DNA from: Stramenopiles sp. TOSAG23-2
Lineage: Eukaryota; Sar
NCBI GenBank assembly: GCA_900128395.1
Contig: LT649313.1
Span: forward strand, 1 to 30,000
DNA length: 30,000 nt
Reading direction: 5' to 3'
Shown here one piece after another: positions 12,201 to 24,700 of this stretch. Position 1 is the first letter of the stretch. Each line of letters begins with the position of its first letter. A program made the position numbers and the translations under genes. The notes beneath the pieces were generated by a model. The model ran no database searches, was not told where the DNA came from, and saw nothing but the letters and a program-made list of their open reading frames with translations.

Positions 12201-15200
12201 GAAAACACTATTGAATTAGAAAGCGGTACATTTAATAAAACGTTGAAAGCCACAACTAGTTGTGGTAGTACAGCGAAAGTTGTGATTGAATTTAATTACT
12301 TTGGACCCATATCATGTATTTCAGTAAGCGATCCAATGGAAGATAAAAATATTGTTAATGAACAATTGGCTAGTCATTATGTCTCTACGACTAACGCGTT
12401 GCGTTATAATCCGCATTTTGAAGCAGACCAAAGAAATTATTCAGTGCTTACGTCAGCTGCAACGGGGCTCGTAGATATTTCCATCGTTTATGTTAGCAAC
12501 ACAAATGGTTTGGAAGTCGTCAGTGATACCCACAACAGCAGTGATTACAATGATTTAAACAACTTCAAAAGCACAAATATTGCATCCAAGAAACAAACTC
12601 GCACAACATATACAAATATTAATGTACCACCCCGAAGTCATTCCCAACCAGTAAGAACAATCCAATTGAAACGAAACGGTGATGATGATGATGAAATTTA
12701 TTTTTTGCATATTGCTCGTATTGGTTTAGAGCAATATACGTATAATCGCACGGACGGTATATATAATGTTTTCTATGAGAAACGAAATGATTTGGTAGGA
12801 CCATACGGGTCTAACCAGTCCTCTGATATTATAACACAATATTTTCATCAAAACAAGGTAAAATATTTAAGGGAATATGCCAGCTTTATTAACTTAGATA
12901 ATCCAAATGTAACTGCATATTCAAGTCAAGATTCATCTTCGGTAGATTGGATGTTAACAATACAAGATGAAAAAGTACCGTATGCAACTTACAATGTCCT
13001 ATCAGCTGGGTATTATACGCATCTTTTAGGAAATACGTTCACATTGAAACTTACACCAAGTAATAGCATCGGCATATTTGGTGATGCAACATATAATTTA
13101 TCATTTACAAATGAAAACAACATACGTTATGTTAAAGGTAGTTGGGGACAAGACGGCACACTTTTAGGCAATGGTGGTCTTGTCCAGGATAAGAATACAC
13201 GTTGCATTTTGCTCATGAGTAACACGATATCGCATAGTTGTGATTTACTTCGTGGCAGTTCAACTGCAAATCGTATACGTATCTATGGCATGAAAACACA
13301 AAAATCAACAATAAAAAAGATTGATATTGATTCATTGCCATATACAAATGACATGGAAGTTGAAAGTATCAGTACAAATGGTTTGATCACATTAAAACGT
13401 GTCACTAGTATTAATAATATAGCGGTTAACGAAAACAGCAGTGTCACCACATCTTTCACAGGAAATCTTAAAAATGAAGATATGATAACTTTGTCCAATT
13501 GTGAACATTATACAAATGGAAGTTACAAGGTTACTCAATTGATCACAAATGTTGCTTTTAAATTAGTTAACACGGATGGGGAGGAGTTAAATAAAACTAC
13601 AAACCTTGACGCACAAAGCATTTGGCCAAGAGATGGCACAAGTTTATTAAGCAGCACCATGACAGGAAGAACGGCTACTCACATTGCAAAGACATACACT
13701 AATAAATCATTATCGACATTATCGGGTGGATCTGGCAATGGTGCAATAGCCACTGTAGTTACATCGGATTCTGCTGTAACAAGCATTAACATAACTACTC
13801 AAGGTAGTGGATATGCTGTTAACGATGTATTAACAATTTCAGGAAGTGACATAGGAAGATATGCAAATTTAAAATTTACATTGGTTGCAGATGATTTTGA
13901 ATTAGTAACAACTGCTAATGCTTTATTACCTAGTACAACTGGTGCAAGTGCTACACATAATAAAGGTACATATACTGGCAAGACATTATCGGGTGGATCT
14001 GGCAATGGTGCAAAAGCGACTGTAGTTACATCAGACTCTGCTGTAACAAGCATTACCATAACTACTCAAGGTAGTGGATATGCTGTTGACGATGTATTAA
14101 CAATTTCAGGAAGTGACATAGGAAGAAGTGCAAATTTAAAGTTAACATTAGTAGCAGATGATTTTGAATTATTAACAACTGCTGATGCATTATTAGATAG
14201 TACAACTGGTAAATCTGCTACACACACTGCAGGTACATACACAAATATAACAATTGAAAACGTCACCGGATCTGGCACTGGTGCAAAAGCGACGGTAGTT
14301 ACATCAGAAACTGCTGTAACAAGCATTACCATAACTACTCAAGGTAGTGGATATGCAAGTGGAAATGAGGTAAAGATCTTAGCAAATGCAATACCAGGAC
14401 GTAGTGCAGATTTAGTGTTTACATTGGTTGATGATGACATTGTCAATGACAATAGTGATGGCTTACTAAATACTACTGATGCATTATTAGATAGTACAAC
14501 TGGTGAATCTGCTACGCACAATGCAGGTACATACACAAATATAGCAATTTCAAATGTCACCGGATCTGGCACTGGTGCAATAGCCACTGTAGTTACATCA
14601 GAAACTGCTGTAACAAGCATTACCATAACTACTCAAGGTAGTGGATATGCAAGTGGAAATGAGGTAAAGATCTTAGCAAGTGCAATACCAGGACGTAGTG
14701 CAGATTTAGTATTTACATTGGTTGATAATGATTTTGCATTAAAAACAACTGCGGGTGCATTATTAGATAGTACAGCTGGTCTAAATGCCATACACAATAA
14801 AGGTACATATACAAACATACCAATTACAAAAATCACCGGATCTGGCACCAATGCTAAGGCCACTGTAGTTTTATCAGAAACGGGTGTAACGAGTGTTACA
14901 ATTACCGAAAGAGGAAGTGGCTATGTTAAAGATGACAATGTCAAAATTACTGCAGCAAGTTTAACAGGCTCTGGTCGCGTTGTTGATTTTCGTTTTACAT
15001 TAGGTACACTATATAATAATAGTGCATGTACTCTTGAATTAACATCACTTTCTAATTTCAAAGTTAACGACACAGTTTATGTATCATCCGATCCAAATTC
15101 AACTGACGCTTGTGCCTTTGCAGAAAACGAGTATAAAATCGATGCAATTACCAAAACTGCTGGAAGTAAGCCAACAATACAATTAAAACAGATCAATGAT

Positions 15201-18200
15201 AGTAGTATATCAACTGTAAACAATGAAGCAAATTCAGGCCGCTGTGCAATTACTGCCCCAAAGCTAGTTGATTTTAATGTGTGCGGGGTCAATGTGCAAA
15301 GTGTAACGATATACGAGCTTCAAAATCCAACTTCTTTTATCACTAAAATAGAAGAGACATTTTCAAACAACAATGCCGTAAATGAAAGGCTACATGTATC
15401 AAGGAATGGTGCTGTTTTGACGGTGCAACCAAAATTACAAGGGTTCAAATGCAGTTTTGACAATATGTATTTCAATGTAACAGATATAGCTTCATTATCG
15501 TCTGATCAACATAGCATTACTTTCACTATTACAAATAGTGATTCGACTACATCTGAGGTCATTCATGCAAATTGGATGGGTCATAAATCAAATGGGGAAA
15601 TTGCAGAAATTATAAATGAAGCGTTCACCAGCGTTCAAAGCAATACTGGCGTACAAAGTTATACCGCTACAAGTGGCAGTAGTGTGTCTAATACGTATCC
15701 ATTTTTAAAACCGGACAATTTTTGTACTCATGATGTGGTTGAAAAGAGTATTAAACGGCCACAAGAAGTTGAAATACGCCATAAAGTGCCAAATAAAATA
15801 ATGCATTTATCCATAGAGCATTCGAGCGATTTGTATCTTGAAAATTTACATCGTTTTGATGGTAATAGGAAATTACCTACAAATTATTCAGATAATCACG
15901 ATGGTGGAAGTGATTGGAGCACAACCTTACAACCTGGGAAAAATATTTATCACATAAAACCAAATGTTACTGTCCCATATCATGCAGCGCATCTGACTTT
16001 GATTGCACCATACTTAAAACGTGTAGATATGGTTGTTGGCAAGCAAACATTATCAACAGAATCTAATATTGCACTTGAGCCAGTTTATACGTTTGGTCCT
16101 TCATATAAAAATGATAATGGTCATACCTATTCGCGCACATGGTATATTACCAAACTTGATAAAGGTCCAAAGATCGATATAATGCTAACAATCGACATGG
16201 CTGATAATTTAGATATTGCATTATATGAATATTTTGAGGTGTATGCAAACGGCAAAATTATAAAAGATATGAAAAGCGATATTGGATCATTAGTTAATGT
16301 ATGGTTAAATGGTACTTTTACCGAAGATGAAACTGATGTAACAATAGAAGTTAAAGCTAAGAAATTGGAAGATCCGGATGAACAGAGTGAAATCCATACA
16401 GTGACTGTCATCTTTCCACGCATTGATAAGATCACGGTGTCATATGGCAACGAATCAAAAGTATACGATGAAACGCAGATTGTCCCACTTATGTTGAATG
16501 AGAAGAAAGAGGAAAGTGCCTTAAGAAATATAACGGTAGAATGCAATGTAATTGAAAGCACATTTGAATATACGACTCCTTCAGCAGGAGATAACACCAA
16601 CTATGATTTAATTCTTTCAAATGAAGTTCGGCATTCACAAGGAGCAGCTGGAGACATACACTATGTACCTAAAGTTACAAAAGATAGTGGAAGGAAAAGT
16701 ACAACTACGTTATCAATTGGTAGAAACGATATTTACATGGATATAAAAATGTCACATAAAACAAACGAAATAAGTAATATGCAATATAGCAATGATGCAG
16801 ATGCAACTCTGAGAATACACTTTACGATCATTAAAAAAGCATGTATACCAACAATTCATGTAAAAATTTATGAAGGTGATCCGAGGCTATTATCCCCAGT
16901 TGCTTTATATAACAGTATTAATACAAAAACAATTGAATTTTACACCAGCAAAAGTGTTGAGACAAATGGCCATTACACTATTTTATTGCCACGAAATACA
17001 CTGGATTTGGATCTATCCTTCCCATCTGCAAATGGAAAAACCGAGATAATAAATCATACAGATCATGTAGTTGAAGATCCAGAAAATCGGGCTGCTAATA
17101 AAGTTACGTTTAGCGATGCAACGCCATATTTTATAAATGAAACTAGAGCTACTATAACAAAAGATGATGATACAATGGATAAAGTCAAAGTACAATTTGA
17201 AGCATTGCAGGAAAAAAAATCAAATACAAATTTAAAGCAACAACCAGAAAAAGAAGAATCAAAAATAGAACAGAAAAATAGTAATGATACACTGAAAGAA
17301 GGTTCAGCAATAGAATTTATAAAAATTAATTCAAAAGAAAATAAAAAAGCTTTAATTGAAGCAAAACATAATAATAAACTTCATGATACTACAGACGCAG
17401 CAACATCAAATAAAAATAAACCATGGCACCAACCTGCAAATACTAATTTATGGGGACCATGGATGCCAAAATTTGCAAAATCAAAGGAACGTAAACCTAT
17501 TTTTCCACAACAATCAACTAGTCCGATTAATATATCACAACAGGCTGTTGCGCATAATAAACAACAAATATTAACACGTAGACAAGTAACGGAAGATCAT
17601 AAAGTTGTTACAGGATTTTTACCATCTTCACCACCACAACGTAGTCATAATAATAGTAATAAATATAAAAATAAATTAAATCCAAAACAATTAGCAAAAG
17701 CTATCTATTCACAAGATCGACGATTTGGCAATGTCCCATCATCATATATATCATCTAATACTAATAACACGACTCGTAACAAAAACAAGGATAAATCAAT
17801 ATCCAAACAAAATGTGGCATCACATATTATTTCAACATTTCAACGTGCATTACGACCATCACAAATGAAACAAAAAAATATACCACCAAGCCCAAGGGTA
17901 CAAAAACATCATCGTCGCCATCCAAATCCTTCGCATCATAATAAATTAACATTACAAATCAATATTAAAAGTGATTTTATACAAGAAGATGATCAATTAC
18001 GAAATTATAAAGAATTTTTAATGCGTCCGCCAAGTGGTCCAACTGTTATTAAATCTACTGTATATGATAGACATAATTTATCAAACTATAGCGATAATAA
18101 CAACAACAATATCGAGGACGAGGACGTATTACTTGATAATAATAACAATAATTATTTCAATGAAATGGAAAATAGGGCTCCATCACAAGATGAGATTATT

Positions 18201-19249
18201 CAAGCATATAATAATCAAAATTCAATGGATAGATGGTTTCATGATGAAGAGAATGGTATTTTAATAGAAAAAGATGCTGTTGAAATAAAGAATAGCAATC
18301 GTCAGCAAACAAGAATAAAACGTCATAAAGCACAATCTAATAAAGTAGTTTCGATGGAAAGATTGAATAATGCAAATAATACTACTTATAATAATAATGG
18401 TAGCAGTATTTTGCTTGAAAACGACCAAGATTATCATAATAATAATAATAGTAGCGTCACGAAGCCAATAGCAGCAATAGCTATAAGGACAAAAACTTCC
18501 GATAGTGCAATTTCACTTGAACGACAATCAAATATTGCACCAAGTGTGGAAGATATTAGTTTTGATAAAGTAAAAGATTTTTTACCAAAACCTGAACCAT
18601 ATTACCAAGGACAACAACATAAACATAGAAATATTATAGATGCAAGTGGTGTTGGAAAAACAAAATTTAATTTTAAATATGTTGGTGGTGATAAAATGGA
18701 TTTAAATCGTATTGTAGAAGTAACTGGTGAACAACTAGCAGAAGAAGATGACGAAGGTGAAGATGGGCAGAATCGTGTTTATTATTATTATAGTAACAAC
18801 AACAACAACAACAATAATAATAATAATAATAATAATGCGGATAATACAAAAAATGGAGAAAATATTTTCCAACGAAGTCCTATTCATATAAATAATAGTA
18901 GAACAAGAAAACATCCAAATACATATAATTATATAAAACCACATTTACCACATGAATATGCTATACAACAAGTCGTCCCAACAATGAATCGACGTACATT
19001 TGCATATACATTTCCAAATTGGGAAGATATTGATGATAGTAATCGATCTCCACGTACATTGGAAGATGTAATTGATTTGCGTTTAAGTAAATGGTTAGAT
19101 CCAAAAGGTGAATATTCACCTCGACGTAATCCAGTTAAAGAAAGAGAAAAAGTTATACAACGATATTATGATGATGTATATTTAGAAAACAATAATCAAC
19201 GTATAAGTGAGGAACGAAAACGTGAGAAAATGGAACAACGAATGATCGA

Positions 19250-19281
<32 letters not shown>

Positions 19282-19463
19282 GTGGTAATGATAAGAGGAA
19301 GGTAGTGAAAAATGATAATAATGATGATTATGATAATAAACAAGAACCATTCCCAATCATACCATCCGTTCCAATCAATCCACATGAAATAGCAAAAATG
19401 AAATTGAATAATGGGTATTATAATGAAGCAAAATTGAGTAAAAAACTAGGAAGTATTTTGTGA
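6279..19463 (+). CDS. Giant secreted protein: RCC1-like, cadherin-like and GSGY repeats
   Basis: The protein has about 4394 residues with no intron. The start is the ATG at 6279; an open GTG at 6249 lies in frame but is unlikely to be used. Residues 1-41 form a signal peptide, with a hydrophobic core around 18-30. Region by region: RCC1-like propeller units (about 190-630), seen as repeated motifs such as LVSWGN, LKTWGISGAGG and IVPWGNVETGG; a Cys cluster (643-704, with CTKC and CADC); a second propeller (about 1005-1560) with LAWGHKDYGG, VETWGWNDCGG and AIVWGSHMHGG; cadherin-like beta-sandwich motifs LSPRFNPGIVDYEILLHG (about 1600) and YNPHFEADQRNYSV (about 2043); five GSGY repeats (about 2460-2908); further beta-rich sequence to about 3640; and a basic, Asn-rich disordered tail to the end with poly-Asn runs near nt 18800 and 19255. 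I see no transmembrane segment after the signal peptide. It is probably a cell-surface, wall or matrix protein; its ligand is unknown. Confidence 0.85.
13655..15000 (+). repeat. Five tandem GSGY coding repeats of 267-294 bp
   Basis: Five in-frame repeats of about 89-98 residues share the order ALLxSTTG, GTYTN, GSGxGAxATVV, AVTSITITTQGSGYA and a closing FTLV. The GSGY motifs start near nt 13804, 14071, 14344, 14638 and 14914. Units 2-4 are very similar at the DNA level (for example TCACCGGATCTGGCACTGGTGCAA recurs with few changes), which suggests recent internal duplication. The fifth is diverged. Similar GSGY repeats occur in beta-rich surface and tail-fibre-type proteins; the fold is inferred. 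Confidence 0.85.
18794..18835 (+). repeat. AAC/AAT trinucleotide run coding for poly-Asn
   Basis: An uninterrupted run of AAC then AAT codons encodes 14 consecutive Asn residues in the tail of the giant protein, just after a run of Tyr codons. A second, shorter run of AAT codons lies at about 19252-19281. Confidence 0.85.
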
Positions 19464-19967
19464 TGAAAAAGTGAAAAAAGTACGAATTAACAGGGAGATG
19501 TAAATATTTATATTTTTTTTTAGTATCATATTTTATACATATATGTATTTCCAACTTTTGCACTTTTATTACACTATCAAACTCATAAAATATTTTCATC
19601 CTCAGTGTGAGTTTGTAACAACATTTCCAAATTGAAAATAACACCCCTTGTAACACGTAAACACGTATAAATAAGTGTTTTATTTTTTTTTTTAATTTTC
19701 CACACATTGGTCACCGACTTCACAGTACCACGTAAGACTGTTCGTACTTTTAAAAAATTAATTTTACGCACCCCCTCACATACTTTTATACTTTTTTTCA
19801 CAAGAAAATACTTCCCAGGGTGCTCCAATTTTTTACTCAATTTTGCTTCATTATTTATATTTGATAATAATACCCATCAATTTTTCATTTTTTTTTCATA
19901 TCATATTTCATGTGGATGCTTCGGAATGGCTGTGTTGTAATTATATTTTTTATCTTCCTGCTTTCCA
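19464..19967. other. Spacer between convergent genes
   Basis: This 504-bp segment lies between the stop codons of the giant gene (+) and the Acl4-like gene (-), so it should contain both 3' UTRs and polyadenylation sites. It is AT-rich, with T runs near 19510, 19682 and 19890. Open frames on both strands start at non-ATG codons or run through low-complexity sequence, and I support none of them. Confidence 0.5.
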
Positions 19968-20969
19968 TCATTGCTGCAAAGAACGATTGACAGTAGTTAA
20001 CATATTATTAACTTGTTGTAAATAATTTGTTAAATCCATGCCACCATAATCTTCCCCACTGTTTTGCAATTGATTGATCATATCTTTACTTTTTATTAAA
20101 TACTGTTTCGATGTTTTAAATTCTTGTAATATATTGTAACAAATACCACAAATAAATAATAATTCAATATCAGTATCATTAATTAATAACAAACGTTCTA
20201 AGATATCACTTGCTTTAGATGCTTCATTGACTTCAATTAATATCTTTGCAATATTTAATTGTACATCATATGTGATTTCAAAATCATTCACTTCCTCTTG
20301 ATCTTTATCTGCTAACGTTTGCAATACAATTGCTGCTTTTACGATATATTCTTTTGCAATATTATTTTTACATTGTGATAAACAAACATTTGCATAACAA
20401 TATAATGCTTCGATATTATCATTACCACCATATTCTACTGCTTTTTTTGCAGCTTCTTCACAGATTTGTTCTGCATTTTGCTCAAAACATAAATCTGTCA
20501 TGTATATTTCAATAACACGGCAATATGCAGATGTAATTTGTTTTTTTATTTCACTATTATTATTATTATTATTATTGTTATCATTCTTTTTTAATTGTTC
20601 TTGTAAATTTAATATACCTTGTTCAAATGTATTTACTGCTTCTTTTCCACTTTGTAATTGTGCTAATGAAAATATAGCATTTGGATTTATTGTTGTTTTT
20701 GCACTATTATTGCATATTGTCGTAAAAATCTTCTTTGCCTCTTCGATATTTCCAATTTCTGCTAAAAATTCACCATATATTAATTGTATTTCTTCATTGT
20801 TTGGTTCTATTTCTATACAACGTATGTAAAAACGTTGTGCCATATTATAATCCCCTGTATGATGAGCATTATATGCACGGTTCAAGATGTCTTGTACGTT
20901 GTATTTATTATTATTATTATTACTACTACTACTACTACTAGACGAGGAAGAATTTACCATAGATGTCAT
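19968..20969 (-). CDS. TPR protein, probable Acl4-like chaperone of ribosomal protein uL4
   Basis: This 333-residue protein has a low-complexity Ser/Asn N-terminus (residues 5-21) followed by helical TPR-type repeats. The first unit is clear at about 26-60 (A-x-x-G-D-Y-x-x-A-x-x-F-Y, then P-N-N). Further units follow at about 60-95, 160-210 and 230-300. Segments such as FSLAQLQSGKEAVNTFEQGI, VIEIYMTDLCFEQNAEQICE and ALYCYANVCLSQ match the pattern I associate with the Acl4 family, which binds newly made ribosomal protein L4 (uL4) and escorts it to the nuclear pre-60S particle. An Asn-rich insertion (about 131-138) interrupts the second conserved block. The ATG at 20969 precedes the Ser/Asn tract, and a second ATG three codons on is equally possible. 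Length is close to that of yeast Acl4. Assignment is from remembered family patterns; TPR itself is more certain than Acl4. Confidence 0.75.
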   Translation of the reverse strand: MTSMVNSSSSSSSSSSNNNNNKYNVQDILNRAYNAHHTGDYNMAQRFYIRCIEIEPNNEEIQLIYGEFLAEIGNIEEAKKIFTTICNNSAKTTINPNAIFSLAQLQSGKEAVNTFEQGILNLQEQLKKNDNNNNNNNNSEIKKQITSAYCRVIEIYMTDLCFEQNAEQICEEAAKKAVEYGGNDNIEALYCYANVCLSQCKNNIAKEYIVKAAIVLQTLADKDQEEVNDFEITYDVQLNIAKILIEVNEASKASDILERLLLINDTDIELLFICGICYNILQEFKTSKQYLIKSKDMINQLQNSGEDYGGMDLTNYLQQVNNMLTTVNRSLQQ

Positions 20970-21713
20970 GTTGTATAATGTATATGTCTTTATTGTTTAT
21001 TTGCTCTAAAATGATAATTTATTTTGGAGATTGATGTATTGATATTTATACGTATGTATCAAAAGTATTATAAACAACCAGAGTTATATTGCTGAATCAA
21101 ATAAAAAGGGTGATTTTTATTATGTATAAAAAAATCACTCAAAATTAAAGATGTTGACGATGATGATTTTGAAAAAAAATAAAAAAAAAATAATATTTTT
21201 CTGAAAAAAACACTTCGTTATATTAAATTTAATTATGTTAAATAAGTGTTTATTATTATTGTTCTAAATATATTATAACAATGTGAATTAGTTAAATATT
21301 TATATAGATAGATATAGATATAGATAAATACATTATATTTATCATATTATTTTGCTATTATTTTGGCTGGCTACGAGAACAATGGAATTTTAAGTACAAT
21401 ATAAGTATAATAATGTAGATAGGAACAAGAAAAATACAAAAAAAAATAATTATTCTCAATAAATTTACTCAATTTATATGGATGACTCAACCTTCCTTTT
21501 GTTTCTTCTTTTTGTTTCTCTCTCTTCTATCTCTACTATTACTTTTCATGTTATATAATATAATTCATATATATATATATATATATATATGCTCTCTCCA
21601 ATATATATATAATCTAATTGATTTATTGCATGTGTGTGTGTGTGTGTGTATTATATATATCACATATGGTGTGTCGTTTTTAATACGACGTATGCACTAC
21701 CTTACAAAAAAAA
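20970..21713. other. Spacer between the Acl4-like and Kir-GST genes, both on the minus strand
   Basis: This 744-bp AT-rich spacer has no supported gene. It should hold the promoter of the Acl4-like gene and the 3' UTR of the Kir-GST gene. Visible elements are an 11-bp hairpin with one G-T pair (21108-21140), a weaker inverted repeat AAACACTT/AAGTGTTT (21207-21250), GATAGATATAGATATAGATA near 21306, an (AT)n tract (21567-21590) and a (TG)n tract (21631-21649). Confidence 0.55.
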
Positions 21714-24700
21714 TTACAAGCAAAAACCATCTGGTTCGGAATCAGAATCTTCCACGACAGGAGCAGGTTTCTTTGGACTTGCAGGTGGTGGTGATTGTAC
21801 TTGCTGTTGCATTTGTGGAGGAGCTTGTTGTTGTTGCTGCTGCTGCATTTGTGGAGGAGCTTGTTGTTGTTGCTGCTGCTGCATTTGTGGAGGAGCTTGT
21901 TGTTGTTGCATTGATTGTTGATTAAAGTTATTAAAATTTCCTCCTCCTCCTCCTCCTCCCATGTTATTATTAAATTGCCCCTTGCTACCACCGCCAAAAT
22001 TCGACTGGGCATTATTGTTTTGACCCTGCCACTGGTTATTTTGGTTAGAAGGTGGTTGATTCCACTGTTGCTGCTGCGGCGGAGGTTGGTTGAAATTTTG
22101 TGGTGGCCCTTGATTATTCGGATTATTCCATTGGCTGGATTGCCGTGATGGGGGTTGATTCCACTGCTGCTGTTGCGGTGGAGGTTGGTTAAAATGTTGT
22201 GGTGGACCTTGATTATTCGGATTATTCCATTGACTGGATTGGCGTGATGGGGGTTGATTCCATTGTTGTTGTTGATGATTTTGCTGCTGCATTTGCAATT
22301 GTTGTTGTAATTGTTGCTCCATTTGCATTTGCTTTTGGCGCTCTTGTTCTTGTTTTATTCTAGCTTCCTCTTCTGTTTTTTTACGTTGTTGCTCAGCCAT
22401 CATTTGTTCTTGTATTTTTCTTTGCTGCTCGGCTTGTCTTTGTTGTTCAGCTTGCCTTTGTTGTTGTTGCATCATCATTTGTTGTTCAGCTTGCCTTTGT
22501 TGTTGTTGCATCATCATTTGTTGTTCAGCTTGCCTTTGTTGTTGTTGCATCATCATTTGTTGTTCAGCTTGCCTTTGTTGTTGTTGCATCATCATTTGTT
22601 GTTCAGCTTGCCTTTGTTGTTGTTGCATCATCATTTGTTGTTCAGCTTGCCTTTGTTGTTGTTGCATCATCATTTGTTGTTCAGCTTGCCTTTGTTGTTG
22701 TTGCATCATCATTTGTTGTTCAGCTTGCCTTTGCTGTTCTGCTTGTTGCTGCATCATCATTTGTTGCATTTGTTGTTGCCGTAGCATTTCTTGTCGTTGT
22801 GACTCAGCGTGCTGCTGCTTTTGCAATTCCTGTTGTTGTCGTAACAATGCTTCTTGGCGCATTTTTTCTTGTTTTTCAAGTTCTTTCAATTGTACTTCCT
22901 GCAAACGTTTCAATGCATCTTGCCTGGCTTGTTCCTCCATTTGCTTTTTTTGCTGTTGCATCATCAATTGTTCTTGAATAGACATGCGCGAACCGCTGTT
23001 ACTTCTTCTTCGGTTGCTACCCTGTGCCTGTGGCGTTGTGTATCCACCGTTTCCAATGCTATCATGACGAGGTGGAAGATGTTGCTGTGGTGTGGAAGCT
23101 AATCGTTTATTTAATTCTTGTGCACGATTTAACTCTTCCTTTAGTTTACTTTGCATATCTTCATACTCAAACATGCGCTTTCGCTGATTGGATACTTCAT
23201 TCTCAAGACGTCGTTGCATTTCTTCGTGCACTTGTGCCATCCGTCTTTCCGATTCCATGCGCGCCTGTCGCTCCTTCTCAGCTTGCCTGGCTTCAAATTG
23301 GCGTGTTAAATTCTCTTGTAATTTTTGCATCATTTTTTCCACGTCTTCTACTGCAACTCCTGGGGTTGATGCTTGAGGTGGTGGATTTGTACGTTGTGGG
23401 GTTGAAATATGCGCCATACTATTTGATACGACGGTGCGTTGCGCTGATGCAAGCTCCATCGCTTTCTTCATACGTTCCTCGGCTTCGTTTTTTGCTGCAG
23501 CATCTTCTGCATTGCCGTTGGCATTTCCTTTGCCACTGTTAGAAACAGTGCTCTTTCCTGTTTTTTTTACATCTTCTGCTATGACTTTTTGCAAGTTTGG
23601 GAAATTCAAGTTCCATTTATCACGACACCATTCCGCTAATTGTTTGGAATATTGCCGTTCCACCTCGTAAACATCTGCCTTGGCAGTTCGTATTGCATAT
23701 GATCCACGACCAATACGGAAGGACTTCATTTTGGTTAAACGATCCCAATATCCACGTAAAATTTCGTTTTCTTCAATAACATCAATTTTTTTTAAATATT
23801 CAACTAATTGACGACCATTGCCAAGTTGTTGGCATACATGACAATCACTAAAACTAATCTTATCCCCACCTAAAAATTTATTATCGCGCAATCGCTCAAT
23901 AAACGGCTTCATTGCATCTGCAATACGCGCTCGTTGTTTATAATGTTCTGGGCTACCATCTGGTGCTTCCGCAAATTTCGTTAACGGTGAACCTTTGTAA
24001 TTCTTTCTAGCATCCATATGATCCTTAAATGGCATAATTGATTCTGAGTTACGAGATGGAAATCGTTTCATCAATTCATCCAAAATTGGTAATGTATCAA
24101 AGATCCAACGTCCATGACTCCATAAAAATGGACTGCTTGGCTTGCCTTTTGGATGCAATGCGATAAACCATGGCTCCTTTTGCAATCCAACTAGATGTGT
24201 ATGAATCAATTTGTATTTTACACCCATTTCAACCATTGCCATTTCAACACTTAAACTGTATGGACATACTTTCATTGCTTCACCATCCTTCAAATAACAT
24301 ACACCAGTACCTAACACAAGATCATCCCATGCTAAACCAGGTACTTGATCCAATGTTACCACTTCAGGTAATGCCAATGCTTCCGTGCCATCACTTACAC
24401 CACTACCACCACCAACATTGATACCTTTTGCTGCATCTTCTGCTATTACCTTTTGCAAGTTTGGAAATTTCATATTCCATTTATCACGACACCATTCAGC
24501 TAATTGTTTCGAATATTGACGTTCAACACCATATACATCGGCTTTTGCCGTTCGGATTGCATACGATCCACGACCAATACGGAAACATTTCATCTTTGTT
24601 AAACGATCCCAATATGCACGTAATATCTCATTCTCCTCGATCAAATCAATCTTTTTCAAATATTCTATCAATTGACGACCATTACCAAGTTGTTGACAAA

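Noticed and set aside
21714-21740. C-terminal GFCL as a prenylation (CaaX) site
   Set aside because: The Cys is second from the end, not fourth, so it does not fit CaaX. A PDZ-type ending (F-C-L) is possible but too short to claim.
22311-22784. 157-residue Leu/His-rich frame opposite the Kir-GST gene
   Set aside because: It is the antisense reading of the Gln/Met minisatellite and has no independent support.
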